A stretch of 64,000 bases of DNA from CAVYHX01 sp963768415 (GTDB taxonomy: Bacteria; Pseudomonadota; Gammaproteobacteria; UBA9214): contig CAVYHX010000013.1 in the NCBI GenBank assembly GCA_963768415.1, positions 12,752-76,751 on the forward strand, in the 5' to 3' direction. A program made the translations under genes and the position numbers. The notes under the pieces are model-generated. The model was not told the origin of the DNA and made no database searches. It was given only the letters and a program-made list of their open reading frames with translations. Every line of letters begins with the position of its first letter. Position 1 is the stretch's first letter. Shown here in pieces: positions 53,550-64,000 of the stretch.

Positions 53550-55435
53550 TCAGTTTGGCAGCTGCGCAAAGCGCTTTTCAATGGCTACGCGAAATTCCGC
53601 ATAATCCCTGCCGGAGGCATCCGCCACGGCCACGGCACGCTGAAACTGCTGCGCGGGCGCGTTCCTGCAACCCGGCATCCAGCAGCCATTCCACACCGAG
53701 AAACAGGGGCACGGGATTCTCCTGCCGGTGACGGTAAGCCCTGCTCAAGTGCCTCGACAGCCGCCTCGAGGTCGCCATCACGGTGCAGGTAGTGGGCCTT
53801 GTACATGAGTAATTTCTGCGCATTGGTGCCGCGCACCGGCAGGGCCAGCGCCCGGTCGAGCAGCTCAAGGTAGGCGGCCGGGGAAAACTCGCAACGCTGC
53901 TCCAGGCCGAGGTTGGCCAGCTGGATCAGACCGGTCACGGCCTGGCTCTCGATCGGTCCCGGCAATGCGGCCGCTTCCGCCTGCAGTCGCTGATCCGCTA
54001 ATTGCCCCTGCGCAAGACACTCGACATAGAGACGGTTGATGCGAAAACCCGCGTTATCGTACTTCTCCAGCAGGGCCAGCGCTTGCGGATAGGCCCCCGC
54101 ACTGGCGTAGTTATTCGCGACAATCGTGATCAGCGTTTTCGATTCGGGATGCACGGCATAGGCATGGGTATGCAGCGATTCATAGGAGCGCCAGAGGTGC
54201 GCGCGCGCCGTGGTCGTCACCGTCAGGAACACCACCAGCACAACACCGGCCACCGCCAGGACACGATGCCAGCGGGTGAACGCCGCGAGCACGCCAACCA
54301 GTGCCAGCGCCACGCCAAATGATGCCAGGTAGTTCCTGTGCTCGTACGCGAGCTCCAGTGGAATAATCGTGGATTCAAGCAGGTGCGCGGCAAAGAAAAA
54401 CAGGATGCCGAGCGCTGCCAGTGCGACCCTGCGGCGCAGGTACCAGGCAAGCAACAGCAGTGCGGCCAGAAACAGCAGGGAATAAAGAGTCGTAACGGGC
54501 TCGAGGAGACTGCGCGAAATCACGATATCATCGTGATAGAAACCCATGTTCGACAGCATCGGTACCGCCAGCTGATACAGATAGAAGACCAGTATGCGCG
54601 CCTCCGTCAGCAGGCGTTCGGAGAAGGTGAACTCGCGCAGGCGGTAACCGGACAGGAAAGTGGCATCCGCATGCATGACGACGTACAGGGTTCCGGCAAT
54701 AGCAGGCAGGGCGAACACCACAAGAATAATCGCCGCCACCACCCGGCGCACACCCGGCGCCCCGCCGAACCGGAATACCAGTGCCTCCAGCAGGAAGACC
54801 AGCAGGGGAAAGATCAGGCCATTTTCCTTGCTGAACAGGGCCAGCGGAAAAAACACCAGAAACGCGGCGGCGATACCCGTCCAGCCATGGCCGGTACCGG
54901 CCAGTTGCCGCTGGCGTCCGCCGGCATAACTCAGCAAGCCGCAAAATATAAAGAAAGATGACAACAGGGCCATGCGCTGGACCGTATACAGCACGGTACT
55001 GACATGCAGGGGATGCAACAGCCAGATTGCGGTAATGAGCATGGCCCACAGACCGACCCGGTCGCGCGCGCCTGTCCCGGTCACCGCATACAGGAGCAGT
55101 ATCCTTGCCAGGAAGAAGATAACGATGCCACTGGCAAGGTGAATCGCCAGATTCGTGGCCTTCCAGTACCAGATGTCTGCCCCGTGCGCCACGGCATTGA
55201 AGATGAAACTCGCCATGGAAACCGGCCTGCCCAGATTACCGCTGTCGCTGAACAGGTAATTGGCAAACAGGATGCGCACATCCTGCGCGTGCGCAGCCAT
55301 GATCGGCTCCACCCACGGCAAGTCATCCAGAATCAGGGGGCCGTTCAGCCCGTTTGCATAGACAAGCGCACAGAGCAGCAGCACGCCCAGCAACAGGGGC
55401 AGCTGGTAACGCAGTTCCGGGGGAGATGTAGTCAC
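53550..55435 (-). pseudogene. Polytopic membrane glycosyltransferase-like protein with C-terminal TPR (two frameshifts)
   Basis: About 628 residues if repaired. Ten or more membrane helices begin with LLGVLLLCALVYANGL. The first loop has LILDDLPWVEP, recalling GT-C enzymes that use lipid-linked sugars. HPLHVSTVLYTVQRMALLSSFF and SKENGLIFPLLVFLLE are typical of the O-mannosyltransferase-like/TMTC group. The C-terminus is TPR-like. Deleting one base near 53735 and one near 53656 gives a continuous end (YRHRQENPVP, then RDYAEFRVAIEKRFAQLPN) with stop at 53550. The substrate is unknown. Confidence 0.7.
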
Positions 55436-55529
55436 GGTGGGCGATTAATCACTGGCGGCATGACTTGAGTGCGGTGAGTATACCCGGAGTGGCATGCGAA
55501 TTATCAGTCACTCACGCGCAGACCAGGCA

Positions 55530-55685
55530 TTGCCTGTTGGGCACGGCTGCGCTGTGCCCAACCTAGCGCGTGATGCCGCCTATGCCGATCGCGGTCACCA
55601 CCGCCCACGTAGGGCGCAATAGCGCAGCGTATTGCGCCGGACTGCCTGTCGGGCACGCTGCGCTGTGCCCAACCAGCAAGTGATG
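55530..55685. repeat. GTTGGGCAC-type palindromic repeats
   Basis: TGTTGGGCACGGCTGCGCTG and TGCCCAACCTA near 55535 recur near 55648 with small changes. GTAGGGCGCAATAGCGCAGC plus GTATTGCGCCG lies between. Each is a hairpin; the set fills the gap between clpB and the membrane protein gene. Confidence 0.75.
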
Positions 55686-55702
55686 CAGCGATGCCGGTGT
55701 CG

Positions 55703-58306
55703 TTACGCCGCCGACGCCTTGTCGGTTGCCGTCGCCGCGAATGTCAGCTGACTATCCTGCACATCCACATTAATCACGTCTTCCGGACCGAAACGGCCGG
55801 CCAGTATCGCCTGCGCCAGCGGATTCTCGAGATAGTTCTGGATGGCGCGCTTCAGGGGCCGCGCACCGTAGACCGGATCGAAGCCGGATTCGCCCAGGTA
55901 ATCAAGCGCTGCATCCGTCAACACGAGGTCGATCTCGCGCTCCATGAGACGTGCACGCAGGATGTCGATTTGCAGGCCGGCAATTGCACGGATCTGTTCC
56001 CGGTCCAGCGGGTGGAACACCACCACGTCATCGATACGGTTAATGAATTCGGGCCGGAAATGACCGCCGACCACGTTCATGACGGCCGCCTTCATGGTGT
56101 CGTATTGTGCCTCGGTCGCCATTTCCTGGATCAGTTCGCTGCCCAGGTTGGACGTCATGACAATCACCGTGTTGCGGAAATCCACCGTCCGGCCCTGACC
56201 GTCGGTCAGGCGGCCGTCATCCAGCACCTGCAACAGGACGTTGAAGACATCCGCATGCGCCTTCTCGACTTCATCCAGCAGAATCACCGAATAGGGCTTG
56301 CGCCGGACCGCCTCGGTCAGGTAGCCGCCCTCTTCGTAGCCGACATAACCGGGCGGTGCGCCGATCAACCGGGCCACGGAATGCTTTTCCATGAACTCGG
56401 ACATGTCGATGCGTACCATCGCCTCTTCGGTATCGAACAGGAAGTTCGCCAGTGCCTTGGTCAGTTCGGTCTTGCCGACACCGGTGGGGCCGAGGAACAG
56501 AAACGAGCCATTGGGGCGATTCGGGTCCGACAGGCCGGCGCGGGTCCGGCGGATGGCATTGGAGACCGACCGTCAACCGCCTCGCTCTGGCCGATCACCC
56601 GTTCCTGCAGCGCCTCTTCCATGCGCAGCAGCTTTTCGCGCTCGCCTTCCAGCATGCGGGAGACCGGGATGCCGGTCCATTTCGACACCACCTCGGCGAT
56701 CTCTTCCTCGCTGACCTTGTTGCGCAGCAACTGCATGTCCTGCGTCTCGGCCGTCGCCGCCGCCGCCAGTTGTTTTTCCAGTTCGGGAATGCGCCCGTAC
56801 TGCAGCTCCGATGCGCGCGTCAGGTCACCGGCACGATGGGCCGTTTCCAGTTCCGAGCGCATGCGCTCCAGGTCTTCCTTGATATGACTGGCGCCCGCTA
56901 CGGCCGCTTTCTCGGTCTTCCAGATCTCTTCCAGGTCGGAAAACTCGCGCTCCAGCGTGCTGATTTCGTCCTGCAGGGTCTCCAGCCGTTTCTTCGATGC
57001 CTCGTCCTTTTCCTTTTTCAGGGCTTCGCGCTCGATCTTGAGCTGGATCAGGCGCCGCTCCAGGCGGTCCATGGCCTCCGGCTTGGAGTCGATCTCCATG
57101 CGAATGCGGCTGGCGGCCTCGTCCATCAGGTCGATGGCCTTGTCCGGCAGCTGGCGGTCCGCAATATAACGATGCGACAGGGTGGCGGCCGCGACGATGG
57201 CCGGGTCGGTGATCTCGACGCCATGGTGTACTTCGTAACGCTCCTTGAGTCCACGCAGGATCGCGATGGTGTCCTCGACCGTCGGTTCTTCCACCAGCAC
57301 CTTCTGGAAGCGCCGCTCCAGCGCCGCATCCTTTTCGACGTATTGCCGGTATTCATCCAGCGTAGTGGCGCCGACGCAGTGCAGTTCCCCGCGCGCCAGT
57401 GCCGGCTTCAGCATATTGCCGGCGTCCATCGAGCCTTCGGCCTTGCCGGCGCCGACCATGGTGTGCAGCTCGTCGATAAACAGGATGACCTGGCCCTCCT
57501 GCTTGGCCAGGTCGTTGAGCACCGCCTTGAGGCGTTCCTCGAATTCACCGCGAAACTTGGCGCCGGCGATCAGGGCGCCCATGTCCAGGGACAACAGGCG
57601 TTTGCTTTTCAGGCCTTCCGGGACTTCGCCGTTGATAATGCGCTGGGCCAGCCCTTCCACGATGGCGGTCTTGCCGACACCGGGCTCACCGATCAGCACC
57701 GGATTGTTCTTGGTGCGCCGTTGCAGCACCTGGATGGTACGGCGGATTTCGTCATCGCGGCCGATCACCGGATCGAGCTTGCCCTGCTCGGCGCGCTCGG
57801 TGACATCGATGGTGTATTTCTCCAGCGCCTGGCGCTGCTCTTCTGCATTGGGATCATCCACCTGCTGGCCGCCCCGCAGTTGTTTTATGGCCTCTTCCAG
57901 GCGGCTGCTTCGACGCGCCCGCCTTGCGCAGCAGGGCGCCCAGCCCGCCGGTGTCTTCCAGCGCGGCCAGAATAAACAGCTCGCTGGAGATATAACTGTC
58001 CTTGCGTTGCTGGGCGAGCTTGTCAGTGACATTCAGCAGCCGGCCCAGGTCATTGGAGACGTGGACGTCGCCGGCCATCCCCTGCACCTGCGGAATCTTG
58101 TCGAGGATTTCGCCCAGTTGCGAGCGGAACAGGTTGACGTTGACGTCGGCCTGCGTCAGCAGGTGGCGCACACTCCCGCCCTGCTGATCCAGCAGGGCCA
58201 CCATCAGGTGGGCCGGCTCGATAAACTGGTGGTCCCGTCCCACCGCCAGGCTCTGGGCATCCGCCAGGGCCTGCTGGAACTTGCTGGTCATTTTATCCAT
58301 TCGCAT
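55703..58306 (-). pseudogene. clpB: ClpB disaggregase, two frameshifts
   Basis: The full span encodes about 867 residues, the normal ClpB length. It has an N-domain (FQQALADAQSLAVGRDHQFI), AAA-1 with GEPGVGKTAIVEGLAQRI and FIDELHTMVGAGKAEG, the coiled-coil middle domain (EEIWKTEKAAVAG), AAA-2 with GPTGVGKTEL in the third frame, and VYGARPLKRAIQ. Breaks lie near 57909 (one extra A) and 56564-56574 (two extra bases). With DnaK it rescues aggregated proteins. As all domains are conserved on both sides of each break, the gene is probably intact in the organism. Confidence 0.9.
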
Positions 58307-58385
58307 TGAAATCTCTCCGCTCGTGCAGGTATACCTACATTAATGGTGGTTATTCCCTCTTATTTCAAGGGCCGGTCAGGACAAT

Positions 58386-59165
58386 TCAGTGCAGGGACGA
58401 GTGCGTCGAGTAGATCACCAGGACGCCGGCGGTGATCAGCAGCACCTGCTGCACGGCGGCCCGGGCGTCGGCACGTTCATGCAGTGTCGGGATGAGATCC
58501 GCGACCGCGATATAGATAAAACTGGAGGCGGCGACCGCGAGCACAAACGGCAGGACATGCGCCAGCTCCTGCAGGGAATAATAGGCCAGCACCCCGCCGA
58601 TCACCGTCGTCAGGCTGGCGATGATGTTATAGATAAAGGCCCGCCGGCGGCTGAAACCGCTGTGCAGCAGCACGGCAAAATCGCCGACCTCCTGCGGAAT
58701 TTCATGCGCCACCACCGCCAGGCTGGTCACGACGCCCAGGTGGATATCGGTCAGAAAGGCGCCGGCGATCAGGATGCCGTCGAGAAAGTTATGCAAGCCG
58801 TCACCAATCAGGATCAGGGTCCCGGCAGACCGTTGCCGCTCACTCTTTTGCGGTGCATGGATCTCGCAATGATCGGCATGACAATGCCGCCAGAGCACAA
58901 GCTTCTCCAGCAGGAAGAATCCGAGCAGGCCCAGCAGCACCGCCAGCGGAATGATATGGGTATCGGCCTGCGGGGCGGCAGCCAGTGCATGCGGCAACAG
59001 CCCCAGGAAGGCGGCGCCCAGCAGCGCGCCGGTGGCAAAACTGACCAGGTGTGGCAGCAGGTGGGTACGCAGGGGTTCGCGCACGACCAGAAACAGCGCG
59101 GCCGCCAGCGCGCTGAGCAATCCCCCCAGCAGGCAGAACACGATAATCCAGGTCAGCAGCGGCAT
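58386..59165 (-). CDS. ZIP-family metal transporter
   Basis: The product has 259 residues with eight membrane helices. The metal-site helices are GDGLHNFLDGILIAGAF and AHEIPQEVGDFAVLLHSG, with a His-rich loop (RHCHADHCEIHAP) between helices 3 and 4. It is a zinc (or iron/manganese) importer. It is transcribed upstream of clpB on the same strand, 80 bases away. Confidence 0.9.
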   Translation of the reverse strand: MPLLTWIIVFCLLGGLLSALAAALFLVVREPLRTHLLPHLVSFATGALLGAAFLGLLPHALAAAPQADTHIIPLAVLLGLLGFFLLEKLVLWRHCHADHCEIHAPQKSERQRSAGTLILIGDGLHNFLDGILIAGAFLTDIHLGVVTSLAVVAHEIPQEVGDFAVLLHSGFSRRRAFIYNIIASLTTVIGGVLAYYSLQELAHVLPFVLAVAASSFIYIAVADLIPTLHERADARAAVQQVLLITAGVLVIYSTHSSLH

Positions 59166-59225
59166 TCGGTCATCTCGCGCAAGCGGCCGGACATCATACC
59201 CTACCTGGCTCGCTGGGAACCCGGG

Positions 59226-59966
59226 TCAACGCGGCGCCAGCCAGATCAGGGTGGCCATTCGGCCGGTCACACCGTCGCGGCGGTAGGAATAAAAGGACTG
59301 CGCCTCGCTGAACGTACAGCGCCCGCCGCCATGGACTGCCGGGACGCCACACGCAGCCAGCCGCTGGCGTGCCAGCTGATACAGATCGGCGTGCCAGGTG
59401 TCGTCGCCGGCGGCCTGAAACGCCGTCTGTGCCTGTGGGTCGTGCGCCATGAATGCCTCCCGCACTTCGGTACCGACACGATAGGCCGCCGCGCTGATCG
59501 CCGGGCCCAGCCACGCCAGCAGCTCACCGCCGGGGGCCTGCAGGGCGGCCACCGCCTGTTCGATCACGCCGCCCGCCAGTCCCCGCCAGCCCGCATGCAC
59601 GGCCGCGACATGATCACCGGCACGGTCGCAGAGCAACACCGGCAGGCAATCGGCGGTCAGCACCGCGCAGACCGCGCCCGGCTGGTGGCTGCAGGCCGCA
59701 TCGGCCGCGGACCCCGGGTGTGTGCGGGCGATATCGACGACCGTATTGCCATGGACCTGTTGCAACCAGACGGGCTCCGCGGGCAAGCCGGCGGCAGCGG
59801 CCAGGGTCTTGCGGTTGGCCGCCACGGCGGCCGGGTCATCGCCCACGTGGTCACCCAGGTTCAGGCTGGCATACGGCCCCCGGCTGCGGCCGCCGGCGCG
59901 GGTCGTGCTCAGTGCGCGGACGTGAGCGGGCACCGGCCAGTCCGGCACAATCCAGGCGTCAGTCAT
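59226..59966 (-). CDS. pgeF: PgeF-type multicopper polyphenol oxidase / purine nucleoside phosphorylase
   Basis: The product has 246 residues. WLQQVHGNTVVD, then VLTADCLPVLLCD and AAVHAGWRGLAGGV carry the His/Cys/His metal site of the YfiH family, which has purine nucleoside phosphorylase-like and peptidoglycan-quality roles. ATG 59966 overlaps the rluD stop by 8 bases, the usual rluD-pgeF coupling. The longer start (59993) was rejected. Confidence 0.92.
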   Translation of the reverse strand: MTDAWIVPDWPVPAHVRALSTTRAGGRSRGPYASLNLGDHVGDDPAAVAANRKTLAAAAGLPAEPVWLQQVHGNTVVDIARTHPGSAADAACSHQPGAVCAVLTADCLPVLLCDRAGDHVAAVHAGWRGLAGGVIEQAVAALQAPGGELLAWLGPAISAAAYRVGTEVREAFMAHDPQAQTAFQAAGDDTWHADLYQLARQRLAACGVPAVHGGGRCTFSEAQSFYSYRRDGVTGRMATLIWLAPR

Positions 59967-60930
59967 GGCGCCCCGCCGCCGTGCCGGCATCACGCTGCAG
60001 GGCGGCGATCAACGCGGCCATGTCCGCGGGCACTGCGGCGTCCCAGCCGATGCTGGCGCCAGTGCCCGGGTGCACCAGTTCCAGATGTGCTGCATGCAGC
60101 GCCTGGCGTTTGAAATTCGCCAGCAGGGTCCGCACTTCTTCCCCCGCACCTGCCGGGAGACGCAACCGTCCCCCATAGACGGGATCGCCGACCACCGGGG
60201 TGTGCATGTGCGCCATATGCACACGGATCTGGTGCGTGCGGCCGGTCTCGAGCCGTACCCGCACCAGGGTATGGGCCCGATAGCGTTCCACGACCCGGTA
60301 GTGCGTGATCGCCTCCTTGCCGCCGGGCACGACGGCCATGCGCTTGCGGTCCACCGGATGCCGCCCGATCGGTGCATCGACGCGGCCACCCGCCGTAAGG
60401 ACGGTCTGGACCACCGCCAGGTATTCGCGTTTCACGACGCGCGCCTGCAGCGCCTCCACCAGGTGCTTGTGGGCCGTCAGATTGCGCGCCACCACCATCA
60501 GGCCACTGGTCCCCTTGTCGAGCCGATGCACGATACCGCCCCGCGGCAGGCCGGCCAGCGTGGCATCGTAGTGCAGCAGGGCATTCAGCAGGGTGCCGGC
60601 GGGATTCCCGGCGGCCGGATGCACCACCAGGCCGGCCGGCTTGTTGATCACGAGCAGATCGGCATCCGCGTAGACCACGTCCAGCGGAATGGGCTCCGGC
60701 TGGTTGACCGTGCTTTCGATCACTTCGGCCTCGATCAGCACCGATTCGCCGCCCTGCACCCGCTCCCTGACCTGCGGCACCCGCGCATCCAGCGTAATGT
60801 AGCCGGCCCGGATCCATTGCTGCAGGCGGCTGCGCGAGTAGTCCGGCACCAGCTCCGCGAGGGCCAGATCCAGGCGGGTGCCGCGCAGCGTGGCGGGGAT
60901 GGTGAATTCCAGATGAATGGATTGCGGCAT
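59959..60930 (-). CDS. rluD: 23S rRNA pseudouridine synthase RluD
   Basis: The product has 323 residues. An S4 RNA-binding domain is followed by the catalytic GIVHRLDKGTSGLMVVA (Asp in HRLD) and RTHQIRVHMAHM. It makes pseudouridines in helix 69 of 23S rRNA. It heads the rluD-pgeF pair and is divergent from bamD. Confidence 0.94.
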   Translation of the reverse strand: MPQSIHLEFTIPATLRGTRLDLALAELVPDYSRSRLQQWIRAGYITLDARVPQVRERVQGGESVLIEAEVIESTVNQPEPIPLDVVYADADLLVINKPAGLVVHPAAGNPAGTLLNALLHYDATLAGLPRGGIVHRLDKGTSGLMVVARNLTAHKHLVEALQARVVKREYLAVVQTVLTAGGRVDAPIGRHPVDRKRMAVVPGGKEAITHYRVVERYRAHTLVRVRLETGRTHQIRVHMAHMHTPVVGDPVYGGRLRLPAGAGEEVRTLLANFKRQALHAAHLELVHPGTGASIGWDAAVPADMAALIAALQRDAGTAAGRHD

Positions 60931-60981
60931 GTGCGGACCGGGTTGGGTTATAATCGCGCCTTTGCCGGGCAGCGTGCGCGC

Positions 60982-61148
60982 CAGGGAAGCTCTGGTTAAT
61001 GAAACATCCTGTCATTGCGAGCGAGGCAATCTCATATTCGGGACTCAGTGACTTGGAGCATTCTCCGTTGCCGGAATTTATACCTGTTACGGGATTGCCA
61101 CGCTTCCTCGCAATGACATGGATGACCTGTTTGATCAGGGCTTCCCTG
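60982..61148. mobile_element. 167-bp MITE-like element with terminal inverted repeats
   Basis: CAGGGAAGC at 60982 and GCTTCCCTG at 61140 are perfectly inverted, and similarity extends inward (CTCTGGTTAA / TTGATCAGGG). A second inverted pair inside (TCATTGCGAG / CTCGCAATGA) matches the repeats at 33.7 kb. There is no coding capacity. It lies between rluD and bamD, where their promoters should be. Confidence 0.8.
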
Positions 61149-61235
61149 CAAGTAATTTCATGACACCTGAACTAAATGACTGGCAAGCATATCCCAACTG
61201 ATTACCAGCGTCTTCTATCATAATGCGGAATCTCA

Positions 61236-62054
61236 ATGATGCGTGTCTCGAGTTTATTACTGACTGTACTGTTGCTGTTCACTGCCGGCTGCTCCCTGCT
61301 GCCGGAACAGGTAGACAAAACCAAGGACTGGTCGGCCAACCAGCTGTATGCGGCGGCCAAGGAACAGCTGAACAGCAAAAATTACGACAAGGCGATTGAA
61401 TACTTCGAAAAACTGGAGGCGCGTTATCCCTTCGGCCGCTATGCACAGCAGGCCCAGCTGGAAATCGCCTATGCCTATTACAAGTATGACGAACCGGATT
61501 CAGCGATCGCCGCAGCCGACCATTTCATCAAGATCTATCCGCGCCACCAGAATGTCGACTACGCCTGGTACATCAAGGGCCTGACGAATTATTCCCGCGG
61601 CAGCTCGATTGTTGACCGCTATCTGCCCCAGAACCCGGCGGAACGCGACACCTTCACGATGCGCAAGGCATACGATGATTTCAGTCAGCTGGTCAAACGC
61701 TACCCGGACAGCGTCTATGCAAACGACGCCGCCCAGCGCATGATTCACCTGCGCAACAACATGGCTGAATACGAAATACACGTGGCCGACTACTACATGC
61801 GCCGCAAGGCCTACATTGCGGCTGCCAACCGCGGCAAATATGTCGTCGAGAACTTCCAGCGCACTCCCGCTGTGCCCATGGCACTGGCCATCATGGCGCA
61901 AGCCTACCGGAAACTGGGCATCGATGATCTGGCGGACGATGCCCTGCGCGTGCTGAGCCTCAACCACCCCGATCATCCGGCACTCGCCAGTATCAAAGAT
62001 ACCGACAGCACCGAGGATGACGAGGACGGTCCGTCATTGTGGAAGTTCTGGTAA
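61236..62054 (+). CDS. bamD: Outer-membrane assembly lipoprotein BamD
   Basis: The product has 272 residues. The lipobox LLFTAGCS is followed by TPR repeats (QLYAAAKEQLNSKNYDKAIEYFEKLEARYPFG) and the conserved GLTNYSRG segment. BamD is an essential part of the complex that folds barrel proteins. Divergent from rluD, as in many gammaproteobacteria. Confidence 0.95.
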   Translation: MMRVSSLLLTVLLLFTAGCSLLPEQVDKTKDWSANQLYAAAKEQLNSKNYDKAIEYFEKLEARYPFGRYAQQAQLEIAYAYYKYDEPDSAIAAADHFIKIYPRHQNVDYAWYIKGLTNYSRGSSIVDRYLPQNPAERDTFTMRKAYDDFSQLVKRYPDSVYANDAAQRMIHLRNNMAEYEIHVADYYMRRKAYIAAANRGKYVVENFQRTPAVPMALAIMAQAYRKLGIDDLADDALRVLSLNHPDHPALASIKDTDSTEDDEDGPSLWKFW

Positions 62055-62059
62055 CACTG

Positions 62060-62300
62060 CACGGGACACACCAACAAACGCGCCGCAGGACGGCGCTTGC
62101 ACCGGGCGCTTAATCGGGTGCTCCTACAGGTGGATACAACCGCCTGTAGGAGCGGCCTCCTGGCCGCGATGTGTTTCCGTAACCATCGCGCCGAAGGACG
62201 GCGCTCCCACAGTGTTTTTAATTACCGCCTGTAGCGGCCTCCTGGCCGCGATGGGGTTCCAGGCCAATCGTACCGACGTGCCTGACGCTGCGACATAACC
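62060..62300. repeat. Two-hairpin repeat copies downstream of bamD
   Basis: GTAGGAGCGGCCTCCTGGCC at about 62145 and CGCCGAAGGACGGCGCTCCC near 62190, followed by a third partial copy near 62231, again inverted relative to the main array. Confidence 0.8.
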
Positions 62301-62303
62301 GGC

Positions 62304-63949
62304 TTACCGGTTGCCGCCGTACCCCGACGTGATCGGGTAGCGCCGGTCGCGGCCGAAGGCGCGCCGGGATATGCGCACACCGGGCGGGGCCTGACGGCGT
62401 TTGTATTCATTCCGGTCCACCAGATTGGCGACCCGGCGCACCACATCGTGCGCGTACCCCGCGGCGATAATACTGGCGACGCTGCGGTCCTGCTCAATAT
62501 ACATTTCCAGGATCGGGTCGAGCACATCATAGGGCGGCAGGCTGTCCGCATCCCGCTGGTCGGGCGCCAGTTCGGCCGACGGCGGGCGCTCCAGGACGCG
62601 TTGCGGGATGATCGGACTGATACTGTTGCGCCAGGCCGCCAGACGGTAAACCATGGTCTTCGGCACGTCCTTGATGGGCGCAAAACCGCCGGCCATGTCA
62701 CCATATAATGTGGCATAACCGACCGCCATCTCACTCTTGTTACCGGTCGTCAGCAGTATCCGGCGGGTCTTGTTCGACAGCGCCATCAGGATCACCCCGC
62801 GGCTGCGCGCCTGGATGTTCTCCTCGGTCACGTCGGCAGGCACACCGCTGAACGCATCCTCGAGCACTTCCAGAAAGGCCCGGAATGGCGGTTCGATCGA
62901 GATTTCCCGGTACTCGACCTGCAGCGCACTGCGCCTGGGCGCGCGCATCTTCCAGACTCATGGCAGCGGTGTAGCGGGACGGCATCATCACCGCCTGCGA
63001 CCCGGTCGGCGCCGATGGCATCCACGGCAATTGCCAGCGTGAGCGCGGAATCAATGCCCCCGGACAGACCGATGACGGCCCCCTGAAATCCGTTTTTCGC
63101 GAGATAGTCACGCACCCCCGTTACCAGCACCTGGTAGACCGCCTCGACCTCCTCCAGCTGCGGCGTGACTGCGCCCGCCACGGGAGTCACCGCCGCTCCC
63201 ACATGGAAGTCAACCGGATACAGGCCTTCCATGCAGGCCGGCGCCCGTTGCACGACCTGCCCGGACTCGTCCACCACCAGGGACCCGCCATCGAAGACGA
63301 GTTCGTCCTGGCCACCGACCAGATTCACATAAACGATCGGGATACCGCTTTCGCGGGCGCGCTGCGCGAGTAACAGTTCGCGTTCACTGCCTTTTCCGGC
63401 ATGAAACGGCGAGGCATTGATATTGACCAGCAAGCGGGCACCGGCAGCGGCCGTCGCGCGCGCCGGGCCGGGCGCCCAGATGTCTTCACAGATCGTGATC
63501 CCGACCGGCACGTCCCTGATATTCACCACCGCCGGCGCGGTGCCCTGGCTGAAATAGCGCTTTTCATCAAAAACACTGTAGTTGGGCAGGTGCTGCTTCT
63601 CATAGCGGGCTACCACCGCGCCCCCCTGAATGACCGCTGCCGCGTTGTACAAGGCACCGTCACGGCGCAACGGGTACCCGACAATGGCAATTACATCGCT
63701 GATCTCGCGGCACAGGCGTGCGAGCGCGGCGTCAACCTCGTCGATGAAATGCGTACGCAACAGCAGGTCTTCCGGCGGATAACCGGTTAACGCCAGCTCC
63801 GGGAACACGATGACGTCGGCTGCATGTTCCGTATGCGCTGTACGGCATGCAGCAATGATCCGGTCGGCGTTGCCGTCGATATCACCGACCAGAAAATCGA
63901 GCTGCGCCATCACAATGCGCAAATTCGTTGCTGCGGGTGCCTGTGTCAT
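62304..63949 (-). pseudogene. nadE: Glutamine-dependent NAD+ synthetase NadE, two frameshifts
   Basis: About 548 residues if repaired. The N-terminal part is a nitrilase-type glutaminase (VFPELALTGYPPEDLL with the catalytic Glu, KQHLPNYSVFDE, ICEDIW with the catalytic Cys). The C-terminal synthetase has the P-loop IGLSGGIDSALTLAIAVD and LLTTGNKSEMAVGYATLYGD. Breaks lie near 63000 (one extra base) and at 62928 (one extra base); deletion gives AQAQALQVEY. NAD synthetase is essential, so these breaks are very likely sequence errors. ATG 63949 is the assumed start; TTG 63985 is possible. Confidence 0.88.
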
Positions 63950-64000
63950 GCCCGGGGAATCCATCAGGTTATCTGCAAGGGACAAGAGTCCTGCAGTGTG

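Noticed and set aside
55703..58306. Programmed frameshifting in clpB
   Set aside because: There is no slippery heptamer with a downstream structure at either break, ClpB is not known to use it, and similar breaks occur in many unrelated genes here.

Overview
This 64 kb window reads as a gammaproteobacterial chromosome. The diagnostic block is the order aspS - nudB - hydrolase - yebC - ruvCAB - ybgC - tolQRAB - pal - cpoB - queE - queC, all on the minus strand (about 33.9-49.0 kb). clpB, pgeF, rluD, bamD and a glutamine-dependent nadE lie to its right. A YeeE/YedE transporter and a C-terminal signal resembling JDVT-CTERM fit a Chromatiales-like or sulfur-oxidising gammaproteobacterium, but the genus cannot be read from the sequence.

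Layout. 0-6.2 kb: a double VOC (HPPD-like) protein, a small secreted protein, a DeaD-type RNA helicase and a frameshifted choice-of-anchor protein with Thr-rich 7-residue repeats. 6.9-12.9 kb: a YadGH-type ABC transporter, a spermidine-synthase-like enzyme, a VF530 protein, an RRM protein, a glycosyltransferase and a lipoprotein. 12.9-21 kb: a RAYT transposase element, an LtaS-like sulfatase, an OmpA-family protein, a DUF3047 protein, a membrane repeat protein, an EAL phosphodiesterase and two decayed integrase-type transposases. 21-28.8 kb: fasciclin, UbiB-like kinase, DUF1499, a PEP-utilising enzyme coupled to a PNPOx-fold protein, and a UPF0149/SEC-C protein. 28.9-32.2 kb: two toxin-antitoxin pairs, an insertion sequence and a tRNA-Lys gene whose 3' part is duplicated 2.1 kb away, which looks like a degraded integration site. 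32.4-64 kb: mainly housekeeping genes separated by palindromic repeats.

The most distinctive content is repetitive and mobile DNA. One RAYT family is present as a full element, three internally deleted 183-205 bp derivatives and one solo end. A second REP family carries a RAYT remnant. A two-hairpin repeat forms eleven tandem 85-bp units between queC and queE, and single copies are scattered over 30 kb. A DUF559 nuclease gene bounded by 34-bp inverted repeats separates ruvC from yebC. Next to a palindromic repeat, the last 14 codons of cpoB have been duplicated.

Quality note. About nine genes are frameshifted, including clpB and nadE. Nearly every break I could resolve is repaired by deleting a single base. 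That points to insertion-type sequencing or assembly errors more than to gene decay, so the frameshifted genes should be read as probably functional in the organism.
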